Assembly: GCF_018642165.1 (NCBI RefSeq)
Contig: NZ_JAHHZM010000002.1
Coordinates: 124,001-188,000, forward strand
Reading direction: 5' to 3'
Source of the DNA: Echinicola shivajiensis
GTDB lineage: Bacteria; Bacteroidota; Bacteroidia; Cytophagales; Cyclobacteriaceae
Length of the DNA stretch: 64,000 nucleotides
The position numbers and the translations under genes are program-made. The notes under the pieces were generated by a model, which saw nothing but the letters and a program-made list of their open reading frames with translations, was not told the origin of the DNA and did no database searches. Below are positions 36,559 through 46,700 of the stretch, piece after piece. The first letter of the stretch is position 1; each line of letters starts with the position of its first letter.

Positions 36559-36566
36559 TAATTTTG
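36559..36566 (+). promoter_or_regulatory. Bacteroidota -7 element of the radical SAM gene
   Basis: TAATTTTG matches TAnnTTTG exactly and lies 22 bases before the TTG start codon at 36589, giving a short leader. No TTG is found at the usual -33 spacing. Confidence 0.5.
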
Positions 36567-36588
36567 CCCCAAATCAATCCCTAATACT

Positions 36589-38763
36589 TTGGCTACTAAA
36601 GTTCTCTTCATCACCCCTCCATTTACCCAGCTGAATACTCCATATCCAGCAACGGCCTATCTAAAAGGTTATCTAAATACCTTAAACATTACGTCAAATC
36701 AGGCTGATTTGGGTTTGGAAGTGATTTTAGCCTTGTTTTCAAAAAAAGGGCTAATGCAGGTTTTTGAATTGGCAGAAGAGCAAGGACTCCAATATTCAGA
36801 CAATGTAAATAGAATATTGAGGATGAAGGCTGCTTATTTGCAGACGATAGATACAGTGATTGATTTTTTGCAGGACAAGAATCCAACACTGGCCTATCAT
36901 ATTTCCGAGGGAAATTTTTTGCCCCAGGCAGCTCGATTTGAGCAGTTGGGAGATGTGGACTGGGCCTTCGGGACAATGGGCCTAAGGGACAAATCCCGTT
37001 ACCTAGCTACCTTGTATTTGGAGGATTTAGGAGATCTGATTACTGAGGCCATAGATCCCCATTTCGGTTTTAGTCGCTATGCGGAGAGCTTGGGTATGTC
37101 AGCAGGCAGCTTTGATGAAATGGAGAAAGCTCTTCAGGAGCCAGTGAGTCTTATCGATACAATATTGCTTGATTTATTGGAGGAAAAAATAAAGTCATAT
37201 CAGCCTGATTCGGTAGCTTTCTCAGTTCCTTTTCCAGGAAATCTTTATGGAGCATTGAAGTGTGGTCAATACCTAAAGGCAAATCATCCAGAAATTAAAG
37301 TTTGGATGGGTGGTGGTTATCCGAATACAGAGTTAAGAAGTTTGAAAGATGCAAGAATTTTCGATTATGTAGATTATATCACCTTGGATGATGGTGAAGC
37401 CCCCGTTCGTTTGTTGTTGGAACACTTGGAAGGGAAACTGCCTTTGGAAGCTTTAAAGCGAACATTTGTTTGTTTGGAGGGTGAGGTAAAAATGATCAAT
37501 GGGGCTACAGATAAAGATGTACCTCAGCGGGATGTGGGAACTCCTGATTATAGTGACTTGCCTTTGAGTGAATATCTTTCGGTGATTGAGGTAGCCAATC
37601 CTATGCATCGCTTATGGAGTGATGGTCGTTGGAATAAGTTGACTCTGGCCCATGGCTGTTATTGGGGGAAATGTACTTTCTGTGATATCTCCTTGGATTA
37701 TATTGGTCGCTACGAACCCATTACTGCTGCTATCCTTTGTGATAGGATTGAGGAAATTATGGAGCAAACGGGAACCAATGGTTTCCACTTTGTAGATGAA
37801 GCGGCACCACCTGCTTTGATGCGGGATTTGGCTCTTGAGATCTTGAGAAGGGGGCTTGTGGTCGTTTGGTGGACCAATATCCGTTTTGAAAGTAATTTTA
37901 CTGCTGATCTTTGCCGATTGTTGAGGGCTTCTGGCTGTATTGCCATTTCAGGAGGGTTGGAAGTTGCTTCTGATCGATTGCTTGGCTTGATCAAAAAGGG
38001 AGTAACCGTGGCGCAAGTGGCGCAAGTTACCCATCATCTTACACAAGCAGGGATTATGGTGCATGCCTATTTGATGTATGGTTATCCTACCCAAACTGCT
38101 CAGGAAACCATTGATTCCTTGGAAATGGTGCGTCAGCTTTTTGAGGAAGGTGTTTTACAATCAGGTTTTTGGCACCGTTTTGCCATGACCGCCCATAGTC
38201 CAGTTGGCTTGGACCCAAAGGCTTTTGGTGTGCAAAGAACTGATTTGGAATTGGCGCCATTTGCCAATAATGAGGTAGGCTATGAAGATCCTGTCGGGGT
38301 TGACCATGCAACATTCTCGGAAGGCCTGAGGAAGTCCCTATTCAATTATATGCATGGAGTAGGCTTTGAGATTCCATTGAAGGAATGGTTTGACTTCAAG
38401 GTGCCAGCGACCACTATCCCCAAAAACTATATCCAAAGGAAAATTGCGGAAGAACCCGGATTAGTCTATAAGAAACATCAAAGGATTGTTTGGATCGGGG
38501 CGCAACCTGATCTACTTGATTCAGGAGAACCTGGTTTTGTTGAGTTGGTCTTTTCGGGTAAGCAAGAAGATTTTGCTATGGAGTTGCCAGAGGAATTTGC
38601 AGAATGGGTGGCCAGCCTATTAGCCAACGTATCCTATGATCAACCTTTGAGTATGCTTAAAGAAATTTGGGAAGATTATGAAGCCAATGTCGGTGATTTT
38701 GAAGAATTGGTGGAATCGGAAGTTTGGGAGATATTGAGAGAGCAGGGGTTGTTGGTTTTTTAG
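36589..38763 (+). CDS. B12-binding-type radical SAM protein
   Basis: A 724-residue cytosolic radical SAM enzyme. The start is a TTG: the frame is closed upstream by a stop at 36559 and no ATG occurs before residue 56, while the N-terminus KVLFITPPFTQLNTPYP is typical of the family. A cobalamin-binding-like Rossmann domain spans about 200-290 (FSVPFPGNLYGALKCGQYLK, WMGGGYPNTEL). The Fe-S site is Cys357, Cys362 and Cys365 in GCYWGKCTFC, a CX4CX2C spacing instead of CX3CX2C. GGLEVASDRLLGLIKKG and AYLMYGYPTQTAQE are later barrel motifs. Substrate is unknown. It is the first gene after a palindrome-rich spacer. Confidence 0.87.
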   Translation: MATKVLFITPPFTQLNTPYPATAYLKGYLNTLNITSNQADLGLEVILALFSKKGLMQVFELAEEQGLQYSDNVNRILRMKAAYLQTIDTVIDFLQDKNPTLAYHISEGNFLPQAARFEQLGDVDWAFGTMGLRDKSRYLATLYLEDLGDLITEAIDPHFGFSRYAESLGMSAGSFDEMEKALQEPVSLIDTILLDLLEEKIKSYQPDSVAFSVPFPGNLYGALKCGQYLKANHPEIKVWMGGGYPNTELRSLKDARIFDYVDYITLDDGEAPVRLLLEHLEGKLPLEALKRTFVCLEGEVKMINGATDKDVPQRDVGTPDYSDLPLSEYLSVIEVANPMHRLWSDGRWNKLTLAHGCYWGKCTFCDISLDYIGRYEPITAAILCDRIEEIMEQTGTNGFHFVDEAAPPALMRDLALEILRRGLVVVWWTNIRFESNFTADLCRLLRASGCIAISGGLEVASDRLLGLIKKGVTVAQVAQVTHHLTQAGIMVHAYLMYGYPTQTAQETIDSLEMVRQLFEEGVLQSGFWHRFAMTAHSPVGLDPKAFGVQRTDLELAPFANNEVGYEDPVGVDHATFSEGLRKSLFNYMHGVGFEIPLKEWFDFKVPATTIPKNYIQRKIAEEPGLVYKKHQRIVWIGAQPDLLDSGEPGFVELVFSGKQEDFAMELPEEFAEWVASLLANVSYDQPLSMLKEIWEDYEANVGDFEELVESEVWEILREQGLLVF

Positions 38764-38869
38764 GGACCACAGAGATCACAAGGAACATCAGAGGGGGGCT
38801 TTAAGGGATCAGTCTACCGGATCTTATAATAACGGTGTATTTTAAATTCTCCTCAGCTGAAGAAATTGC

Positions 38870-40552
38870 CTAATGAGGTGAATTGATTAATTCAATCCCT
38901 TTCAATAGATATTGGTCTCGCAGAAAGTTGGAAGTGGTTTCTTTTACATAATAATCGATTTTTAAGCCTATTCTTTGTGCTTCTGTTCCATCTGGATAGA
39001 ATGCTCCCAAACTCGTGAAATTAATTTCTGACTTATCTGGTAAGATAAATGAAGCTACGTTCATTTGGGCTCCAGCGGTATTTTCTCCTACAGTTATACA
39101 GTTTGGCGAGACTTGTATGGCCATACCAATATATTCAGCTTGACTCATCGTAGTTTTATTAACGAGTAATAAAACCTTTCCTTTATAATACTTTGGATTT
39201 TTGCTACCTGCTATAAAGGGGTTTTTTATGATTTTTAGCGGCGCTTTGTCATAATGTGCTAACGAAGGTCTGTTGGGAATTGGAGAAATAGTCTGGATGA
39301 ATTTTTTCTTTTTGGGATAGAGGTGTTTTGCAAGTGTATTGAGATAGATGTTTCTTGGATAATTTCTTAAATCAATGATGATTCCTTTTGTACTGGAAAA
39401 GCACTTGAATGCATTTTTCAGATCATCATTTGAAATGGTTTTTAAATTTAGATAGCCAATATTGCCCTTGAGGATTTTCCATTTTTCAGTAGGCGTGGAA
39501 GATTTGAGTGCGGAGTATTCATTTGTTCTACTAAGATTGTCCAGGTTGAGTGATGCTTTTAAGATTTGATTGTCTCGCTTGATGCTTAGTTCCAAGTTTA
39601 CTTTGTTACTGAAAATTATCCAGTTGGCCCATTTTTTCAAGTAGGTGTCATTTGAGGAAGAAAGAAATGGTTTTACTTTTTCGTTCAGGTTAGCATGAAT
39701 GCTTTTTCCGTCCACCTCAAAAATTAAATCACCCAGCTTTAAATCATATTTCTCTTCTAGAGTTTTTGTTACGAATGAGATGACTAAGGTGTCATTAATC
39801 ATATTTACACCAAATGGAGGTTTGTAGGTCATTAAAGAATCACTCAATTCCTGGCTGTAATAGAAAGAATGTGAATCATTTAAATGTGTAAAAAGATTAG
39901 CTTTGGTTTTTTCGTAGTCAAATTTCGATTTACAGTCTGAAAATTTCACGATAAATTCATCCAATATATCTAACCAGTTTTTATCAATTAGGTATTTATT
40001 GACATAATAATATTGTATTACATTCCAGAAGCTAAAGAGAGATAAAAGCCGATGACTTTTAAGGGTATAATTAAAACTGTCAAAGCCATTTTCATTATCA
40101 AAGGAGGGAATTGAAGAGAAAGTATGTCTCGTGATATAATGGCTTTTAATATTGGTATTGTCCCTTAGATTAGATAAATGAGAATAAAGATCAGGAGAGA
40201 ATTTGTACTTTTCGATCCATTTATAGTCATAGTTTTTAGTGAAAAAGTCATAAAGGTTTGTTGAGACTTTAATTTTGCCAGGGTCTACACTGTTTACAAA
40301 ATCAAGTAATAATTGATTCAGTTCTGCTTGGATTTTGATGTTATCTAATTTGCTAAAGTTTTCTATAAATACATTGTCCCAATCGTAATTCCCTTTGCTC
40401 ACTTGGGGATGGTGGTATTTTATCAATCCCCAGACTAGACCAAACTGTTTTATTTTTTCGGTTTCGCTAAGTGACTGCTTGGTTTGCGTACTTGCATCTG
40501 CAATAAAACAAAGAATAAGTAGGGCCGTCATTAAAAAGCTCTTTGAATTCAT
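38870..40552 (-). CDS. secreted S41-family peptidase (tail-specific protease-like)
   Basis: A 560-residue exported protease with an N-terminal signal peptide (LLILCFIADASTQ). The middle has a PDZ-like segment around LKLGDLIFEVDGKSIHANL near residue 272. The C-terminal S41 catalytic region includes GYLNLKTISNDDLKNAF near 370, IIDLRNYP near 394, and KTTMSQAEYIGMAIQ near 466, where the nucleophile Ser lies (SQAEY). It would cleave C-terminal tails or partly folded exported proteins. In Bacteroidota such proteins are often outer-membrane associated. It shares orientation with the sialidase gene but lies 231 bases away. Substrate is unknown. Confidence 0.87.
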   Translation of the reverse strand: MNSKSFLMTALLILCFIADASTQTKQSLSETEKIKQFGLVWGLIKYHHPQVSKGNYDWDNVFIENFSKLDNIKIQAELNQLLLDFVNSVDPGKIKVSTNLYDFFTKNYDYKWIEKYKFSPDLYSHLSNLRDNTNIKSHYITRHTFSSIPSFDNENGFDSFNYTLKSHRLLSLFSFWNVIQYYYVNKYLIDKNWLDILDEFIVKFSDCKSKFDYEKTKANLFTHLNDSHSFYYSQELSDSLMTYKPPFGVNMINDTLVISFVTKTLEEKYDLKLGDLIFEVDGKSIHANLNEKVKPFLSSSNDTYLKKWANWIIFSNKVNLELSIKRDNQILKASLNLDNLSRTNEYSALKSSTPTEKWKILKGNIGYLNLKTISNDDLKNAFKCFSSTKGIIIDLRNYPRNIYLNTLAKHLYPKKKKFIQTISPIPNRPSLAHYDKAPLKIIKNPFIAGSKNPKYYKGKVLLLVNKTTMSQAEYIGMAIQVSPNCITVGENTAGAQMNVASFILPDKSEINFTSLGAFYPDGTEAQRIGLKIDYYVKETTSNFLRDQYLLKGIELINSPH

Positions 40553-40749
40553 CAGTTTACATCAAAATTAAAAAACATTAGTACCCAAAATGGATTCACA
40601 GTTTCGGAAAAATCATTGAGTATTGAAATATAAAAGATGTTAAAAGAGGACAGTTAGTGTTTTCTATGGTTATTAGTTTATTTTTTTCCTGTTAAAGTTT
40701 TTGGAGGAGGGGGGACCATTCTGTATTTTAAATCCCGAACCATAAATAC

Positions 40750-40770
40750 TGGAGGATTTTAAATCCTCCA
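40750..40770. repeat. short dispersed palindrome, TGGAGGATTT-T-AAATCCTCCA
   Basis: TGGAGGATTT (40750-40759), a central T and AAATCCTCCA (40761-40770) form a perfect 10-bp dyad just after the sialidase stop codon (minus strand). It may act as terminator and is one of four related copies in the window. Confidence 0.7.
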
Positions 40771-40783
40771 TAGCTAGTTCCCG

Positions 40784-42442
40784 TTATTCTTTTTTTGCAT
40801 CCTTAATCCCCAATTCCTCCAAGGAAATCCTTTCAAAGGTCATTTGTGCCTGGCTGCCTTCGTATAATATACCTATGGTATTGTTGTCAATAGAGGTAAT
40901 GCTGGAATATCCACCTTGGAGGCTTAAGTCATCCAATAGCAACCAATTTTCTTCCGGCCAGCTCTGACCATCATCAAAACTTACTTTAATGGTCATGGAT
41001 TTTCGCTCATATTTTGAATTGGGATTTGAAAAAAGAAGCACTGATTTTTTCTCTCCCTTATTATCAATGTATTCATGTTTATAGATGGAGGCCATGCATA
41101 CTGGCTCTATTAGGGAATCATGATTGGTAGGGTGCATTTTCCAAGTATTCCCCAGATCCAAAGTAGTATAAATCGCCCTGCCATTTGTTTCAGATTTGTC
41201 CTGCCGGTTTCGATTATCCCGCATATTTTGCATTATGCTACCATCACTGAGTTGGACCACCATATTTTCGGTGGTGTTGGTATAGGAAGGTTTACTGGCC
41301 ATCCAGCTTTTTCCGCCATCCTTACTGAAAATGATATTGGAAAAGGGGATTTGATTTTCGTCCTTTCCCTGTGATGGTATTACCAAAGTGCCGTCTTCTA
41401 AGGTGATTCCAGACCCTGGCGCTGGAGCGGCCAGATGCCAATCAGCATGTTTGATACTTTGGGTGATATTGATAGGTTCTCCCCAGGTTTTGCCATCATC
41501 GGTAGATCTTGCAATAATAAATTGGGAGGTTTTGTCAATGTCAAAGCCTTGAAGTGACCCGTTATTCCTCCATTGGTGGTTCCAGTTGCTGGAGCTTTCA
41601 TTCAATCCGGTGATTTTTTCACCTGTTTTTTCATCAATGACTCCATGCATCCAACAGCCCGCAAGGTAAATGGTATCGCTGTTTTTGTCTACCAAAATAC
41701 AGGCATCGCTGACCCCGTTAAACTTTTGAGGTAGTCCTCCATATTCACCCATATCCAAACCTATGCGCATGGGTTCCCAAGTATTGCCTCCATCTGTACT
41801 TCTGCTTACTCCTATATCAATATCACCTTGGAGATCACGACCATTATCCCTTCTAATATCATAAATGGCCAAGAGGGATTTTTGATTGGTTTGTGCCAGT
41901 CCTGGAATTCTATACCTGACCACTCCATCATCACCTCCATTTCTTAATGCAATACCAATTCTTTGTTTCAAGACCTTTGGCTTTTTAGAAAGTTTTAGGG
42001 TTTTGGAATTCGAAAGTAGGACTTGTTTTAGCTCAGCAGCGATAAAATGGTCCAGAGGCGCTTTATCCGATAGTTTTACTGCCACTATAAAGAAATGTTG
42101 GTCTTTCGCCAGTGGTACTGATAGCTTGATGGAGCATTCTGCTTTGATTAATGGGGATTGCACCAATAGTTTTCCTTTTTCCACTTGCCAACTACTGTCT
42201 TGTCCCAAATCAAAAATGCTGATGGACTCAATGTCAGCTAAGTCAGTACTTTCCTTGAAGGACAAGGTTACATTTTTGATTTCAAAGTCATAGGCCGTGT
42301 TAAGGCTGAACTGTAATGTCGGGGAATGTGATTTAGATTTTAGAACAGGGATTTGGAGCTGTTTAATTTTTAGGTTTTGTCCTTGGCCAGTGTTTATAAT
42401 TAATGCGAGCGAGATAAAAAATAATATTAATCTATTGATCAT
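40784..42442 (-). CDS. exo-alpha-sialidase, glycoside hydrolase family 33
   Basis: A 552-residue exported sialidase that cleaves terminal sialic acids. The start ATG at 42442 is followed by a signal peptide (MINRLILFFISLALII); an upstream ATG would place 17 extra residues before it. An N-terminal lectin-like domain spans about 40-160. The catalytic beta-propeller opens with VRYRIPGL near 180, the YRIP form of the FRIP arginine-triad motif. Asp boxes SRSTDGGNTW, ARSTDDGKTW, SKDGGKSW, LDLGNTW and SFDDGQSW are seen. It fits a group of surface glycan hydrolases with GH20. Whether its target is host or environmental glycans is open. Confidence 0.94.
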   Translation of the reverse strand: MINRLILFFISLALIINTGQGQNLKIKQLQIPVLKSKSHSPTLQFSLNTAYDFEIKNVTLSFKESTDLADIESISIFDLGQDSSWQVEKGKLLVQSPLIKAECSIKLSVPLAKDQHFFIVAVKLSDKAPLDHFIAAELKQVLLSNSKTLKLSKKPKVLKQRIGIALRNGGDDGVVRYRIPGLAQTNQKSLLAIYDIRRDNGRDLQGDIDIGVSRSTDGGNTWEPMRIGLDMGEYGGLPQKFNGVSDACILVDKNSDTIYLAGCWMHGVIDEKTGEKITGLNESSSNWNHQWRNNGSLQGFDIDKTSQFIIARSTDDGKTWGEPINITQSIKHADWHLAAPAPGSGITLEDGTLVIPSQGKDENQIPFSNIIFSKDGGKSWMASKPSYTNTTENMVVQLSDGSIMQNMRDNRNRQDKSETNGRAIYTTLDLGNTWKMHPTNHDSLIEPVCMASIYKHEYIDNKGEKKSVLLFSNPNSKYERKSMTIKVSFDDGQSWPEENWLLLDDLSLQGGYSSITSIDNNTIGILYEGSQAQMTFERISLEELGIKDAKKE

Positions 42443-42522
42443 GGTTTCGTGATGAAGTTTTAGATAAAAATTTATACTTAGAACTTTTGGCATTTTTTAA
42501 AGTGTTGAACCTAAATGGTTTT

Positions 42523-43554
42523 TCATTGTTTTTCCTTTTTGGGTATTAAGTAAATGGGTGAGCTGTTGGAAAGATAGGCACTATCAGTAGCAATCAAATG
42601 ATTATAATCCATCAAGCCCCTGATAGTTTTTACATAGTCTTCACCTCGTTCAGAGTATTTGGTTAATTGCCCTGCCAATTCATAGCCACTTAATTTTTTT
42701 GACTCTTTTCGTAATTCATTTCTTTTGTTTCTAAAGCTACTGTAGGCATTATGGGTATTGAGGTTGAGCATATAGGCGCAAACCGATTGTTGCAAGGTTT
42801 CAAAAGCTGCTATTCCATAGTTTCCTAAACCTTTTCTTTGGTTTTCAGGAGTAATTGCATTTTCTCCCCAACTCCATTGACCATAAAGGGAATTACCTTC
42901 AGCAGCAAATCGGGAAGTGCCCCATCCACTTTCCTCAGCAGCTTGTGCCAAGGCCAAAGACACAGGTATGATGTCAACCTTTTTGGATAGTTCTTCAAGG
43001 GTACTAACTGTTAATTGATCATTAGTTAAATCGACTTGATATACTTTGGCTAGTTTGATGATCCATTTATGATCATTGTTTGATAATTCTTCATTTTGAG
43101 AATGTGCTTGAATAAAGCTTTTGAGTTTGGACTGGTCTTCCTTTATCAGTTCATTTGAACGTAATAGGAGTGGGGCAAGCCCTCGGAAAAATATGCGTTT
43201 TTTATTATCTATGGAAACCTCTTTTGAGCTGGTAGATCCCCATTTCTCTCCGATTATTTGGAGGTATACCCTAGGTACTTCCCTGATTCCGGCTTGCCAA
43301 GCCTCTTGTGTATAGTTCAGTTTTTCAAACAGGGCAAGCAGCTCTTTGTAAGAGCTTATCTTCACTTCGGAAGAATCTTTAACACCATCTAAAACCATTA
43401 AATAATTTTTAGGGTCAGAATAAATCAAGGTGTCATTAACCTGGTTATTTAATTCAGGCTTTACCAAATCAATATTATTTTTTCTTTCGGATTGATTGCA
43501 TGCGAAAAGAATGCTTATGGCGATTAGGGGGAGAAAAAGCTTTTTGATTCGCAT
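42523..43554 (-). CDS. Bax-like glucosaminidase-domain lipoprotein
   Basis: A 343-residue lipoprotein; the signal peptide ends in the lipobox LFAC, lipidated at Cys19. The C-terminal two thirds is a glucosaminidase (lysozyme-like) domain with QAAEESGWGTSRFAAEGNSL near residue 201, which carries the catalytic Glu (EES). It also has the LYGQWSW and TLQQSVCAYMLNLNTHNAY blocks of Bax proteins. It probably cuts peptidoglycan glycan strands in cell-wall remodelling. The gene lies 80 bases before the sialidase gene on the same strand and could share its transcript. Substrate is inferred from the family. Confidence 0.87.
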   Translation of the reverse strand: MRIKKLFLPLIAISILFACNQSERKNNIDLVKPELNNQVNDTLIYSDPKNYLMVLDGVKDSSEVKISSYKELLALFEKLNYTQEAWQAGIREVPRVYLQIIGEKWGSTSSKEVSIDNKKRIFFRGLAPLLLRSNELIKEDQSKLKSFIQAHSQNEELSNNDHKWIIKLAKVYQVDLTNDQLTVSTLEELSKKVDIIPVSLALAQAAEESGWGTSRFAAEGNSLYGQWSWGENAITPENQRKGLGNYGIAAFETLQQSVCAYMLNLNTHNAYSSFRNKRNELRKESKKLSGYELAGQLTKYSERGEDYVKTIRGLMDYNHLIATDSAYLSNSSPIYLIPKKEKQ

Positions 43555-43712
43555 GTTGATATCTGATTTGTTTTTATTTCATTTTAAATAAAATATTGAT
43601 TTTTGGGAATATATCATTGCTTGGACTCAAAATAAAATGTTTAAAGAAGGTCTTTTTTCATTAACCAAACAAAATTGGGATTTAAGACAAGGTAAAAAAA
43701 GGTCAAATAAAA

Positions 43713-43735
43713 AAGGAGGATTTAAAATCCTCCTT
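43713..43735 (-). terminator. terminator of smc formed by a dispersed palindrome
   Basis: AAGGAGGATTT (43713-43723), a central A and AAATCCTCCTT (43725-43735) form a perfect 11-bp dyad about 20 bases after the smc stop. On the minus strand it is followed by a T-rich stretch (complement of AAATAAAAAA). It is a copy of the palindrome family seen at 21929, 34698 and 40750. Confidence 0.75.
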
Positions 43736-43754
43736 AGCATATTAAAAGAATAAA

Positions 43755-46700
43755 TTAATCCTCGATAATATCTTCCAGTTCCCTCAAATCCACAGGTACC
43801 ACCCTTGATACACCAGCTTCAATCATAGTGATACCGTAGATAATATCGGTACTGGCCATAGTCCGCTTATTATGGGTCACAATGATAAACTGGGACTCGT
43901 TGGAGAATTTCTGGATGATCTGGTTGAACTTGTCAATATTGGCATCATCCAATGGTGCATCCACTTCATCAAAGATACAGAAAGGTGCCGGCTTCAATAG
44001 GTAAATAGAGAAGAGTAGGGAAGTGGCTGTCAAGGTCTTCTCACCACCCGAAAGTTGGTTGATGGTCAATGGTCGCTTGCCCTTTGGCTTGGCCATGATC
44101 TCAATGGTGCTATCCAATGGGGACTCAGGATTGGTCAACTTTAAGTCACAGTCATCTTCAGCTGTAAACAATGAACGGAAAACCTTAATAAAGTTGGTTT
44201 TTATTTGATCAAAGGCATTCAAGAAAGTTTTCTTGGCCACCGTATCTATTTCCTTAATGGTATCCATTAAGGAGTTCTTGGCTTTTTCCAAGTCTTCTTT
44301 TTGTGATGAAATAAAGGTATGACGTTCCTTAATTTCATCATAAGCCTCCATAGCCATTGGGTTGATTGGGCCTATTTTTTCCAACCTTTGTTTGGCCTTT
44401 TGGACTTCCTCACGGATTTGTTCTTCATCCTTTTCCTGGTATTCAGGATCCACTTCGGGATCTTCCTGAATCAGGTTGTCAAGATCAATTTCAAATTCCA
44501 CACTTAGCCTTTCCTTCATACTGGAAAGCTTAAGCTTGATCTCGTTAAGCGTATTTTGCAATTCCATGATCAGGGCATCGATCCCTTCTTTTTGTTTGGA
44601 CAGTTCACGGATGCCTTTTTCCATTTCGTCGATATTACCCCTGGAAGCATAGTAATCTTTTTCTGCTTCAGTAACACCGAGTTCAATAGTTTCCTTCTCA
44701 GTATATAACTCGATCAATTCATCATCCTTGATTTCATTATTGTCCAGAAGTCCCCTAATTTCTTGATCAATTGTACTCAGTTCGGATTGGGATTCCTCTA
44801 TCCTTTCCTTACTGTTTTCAAAAGCACTTTTCTTAAAGGAAATTTCCTGTCCAAGGCTATTGACTTTATTTAAGTGCTGATGGTATTGGATGTTTTCTTG
44901 GTTGTAATTGCTGGAACGGACGGACAAGCTTTCCTCTTCAGTGAGCAATTGCTCATTGATGATTTCGATCTCTTCCTCCATGCCGTCAAAACCATTTTTC
45001 TCTTCTTCCAGTTTTGGACCTATTTCATTGACTTCTTCACTTAAGCTGTCAATCTTTTCAAGGATATCTTCCCGTTTATTGGCATTGGTGGATAGCATCT
45101 CTGCCAACTGCTCCTTTTTGGTTTTGATGGAGATATATTGCTGGTTGACCTCAGAAATTTCAGATTGAAGGTCTTCGATATCCTTCTTGTAGGAAACTTC
45201 TTTCAGTTTCATCAGGTCACTGACTTTTTTGTCCAAGTTGGACCTTGCAGCACTGACCTTTTTATTCAGCTCCTTGATTTGGACCTCTAGCTTCTCAAGA
45301 TTTTTTGCACGGCCAATTCGCTTACCTTCGAAGAGCCCAACTGAACCACCCGAAATGCTGAATTTACGCTTGGTGAATTTTCCGCTTTCCGTGATGAAAA
45401 TGGTGTCATTATCATCTGGAATGTCTTTGATCTCACCTTGGACGATATAGACATCGTCCAAGATATAACTGATTAGCCTGGCATATTTTTCATCATATTC
45501 AATGATTTCTGTGGCAGCCGTAGCATTTGCAAACAGTTTATTGGTGGAGGGCTTGAAACGCTCAAAATGCTCAAGAACAAAGAAGTTGGCTTTTCCTCTT
45601 GCGGCATCACTCAACAGGTTTACTGCGGCAATGGCTTGGGCCTCTGTATCCACCACATAATAGTTCATATAGCTTTCAAGATAATTCTCAATGGCCACTC
45701 GATAGTTTTCACTGGTGGTCAGAATATCCGAAAGCAGGGGAGTGTCCTTGCCCCAATCTGAATTCTTTTTCAGGAACTTGATGGCTTCAGGGAAACCCTC
45801 TAGGTTTTCAACCAAGGATTTTGTCAAGTTAAATTCATTGGATTTAGCATCCAATTTCCGCCCCAACTGGGTGACCTCTTCCCTGATCAGTTCTATGGTA
45901 TGATTTAATTCTTCTATTTTATGATTCTGGTCCTCCTCCTTGGCTTTCAGCTGGGTGATGCGATCGGTTTTTTCATCCAATTCATCTTTAAGGACCAGCA
46001 TTTTTTCTTCAAATTCAGCAAGGTTCGCTTCTTGGCTATTATCATCTGAAGCAGTTTTTTCCAATTCCTGCTTAAGGGAGGAAAGCTGAATCTGCTTGAT
46101 TTCCAGTTCTTTACTGAGTTGGTAGATAGCGTCCTTGCGAGAGGAGAAATCCTTGCTGAGCACTTTTTGCCTTTCTTGAAGAATGGCATGGGCAGATTTT
46201 TGCTCCTCGTATTCTGCTTTTAGATTTTCTACAGTAAGCTCCTTTTCTGCTAAAAGTTTTTCTGCGACTTCTTTTTCTTGCTCTAGGGAACGAATACTAA
46301 AGCCCGCACGGTCATTGGATTTTCGGTCTTGATCGATCTGCTCACGGAGCTTCATTGAACGGTCTTCCAAGAATCGAAGACGTTCGTTTTTGATTTTTTT
46401 CTCACTCTCAAACTGCCTGATCTTGTTGACATGCTCGTTGAGCGTTTTTTGTCTGGAGGAGAGGAGTTTTTCTTTATGGATCTGTTCAGACTTGGATTTT
46501 TCCAATTCTGCTTCTTTGGTCGTTATCTGGTTGTTGAGCTGTAATTTGCGATCATTTTCCGCATTGATCCTTTCATTGGCACCAATGAGGTTATCCGTGT
46601 GGGTTTTTACGCTGATCTTGGCCAGGGCAATGCTTGATGCCTTATAGGATTTTTTGATCTCAAAGTATTTGGCTGCCTGCTTTGCCTGCTTTTCCAGGGA

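Larger units (their letters stand above)
35970..36588. other. intergenic region with palindrome and broken small ORF
   Basis: This 619-base spacer between the divergent serpin and radical SAM genes holds the palindrome at 36125-36148, a possible frameshifted small gene at 36211-36355 and a promoter box at 36559. The rest is AT-rich with no recognised feature. Confidence 0.5.

Noticed and set aside
44908-45450. Plus-strand reading frames inside smc
   Set aside because: They are antisense to the coiled-coil coding region, have low-complexity Ser/Leu-rich translations and lack their own signals.
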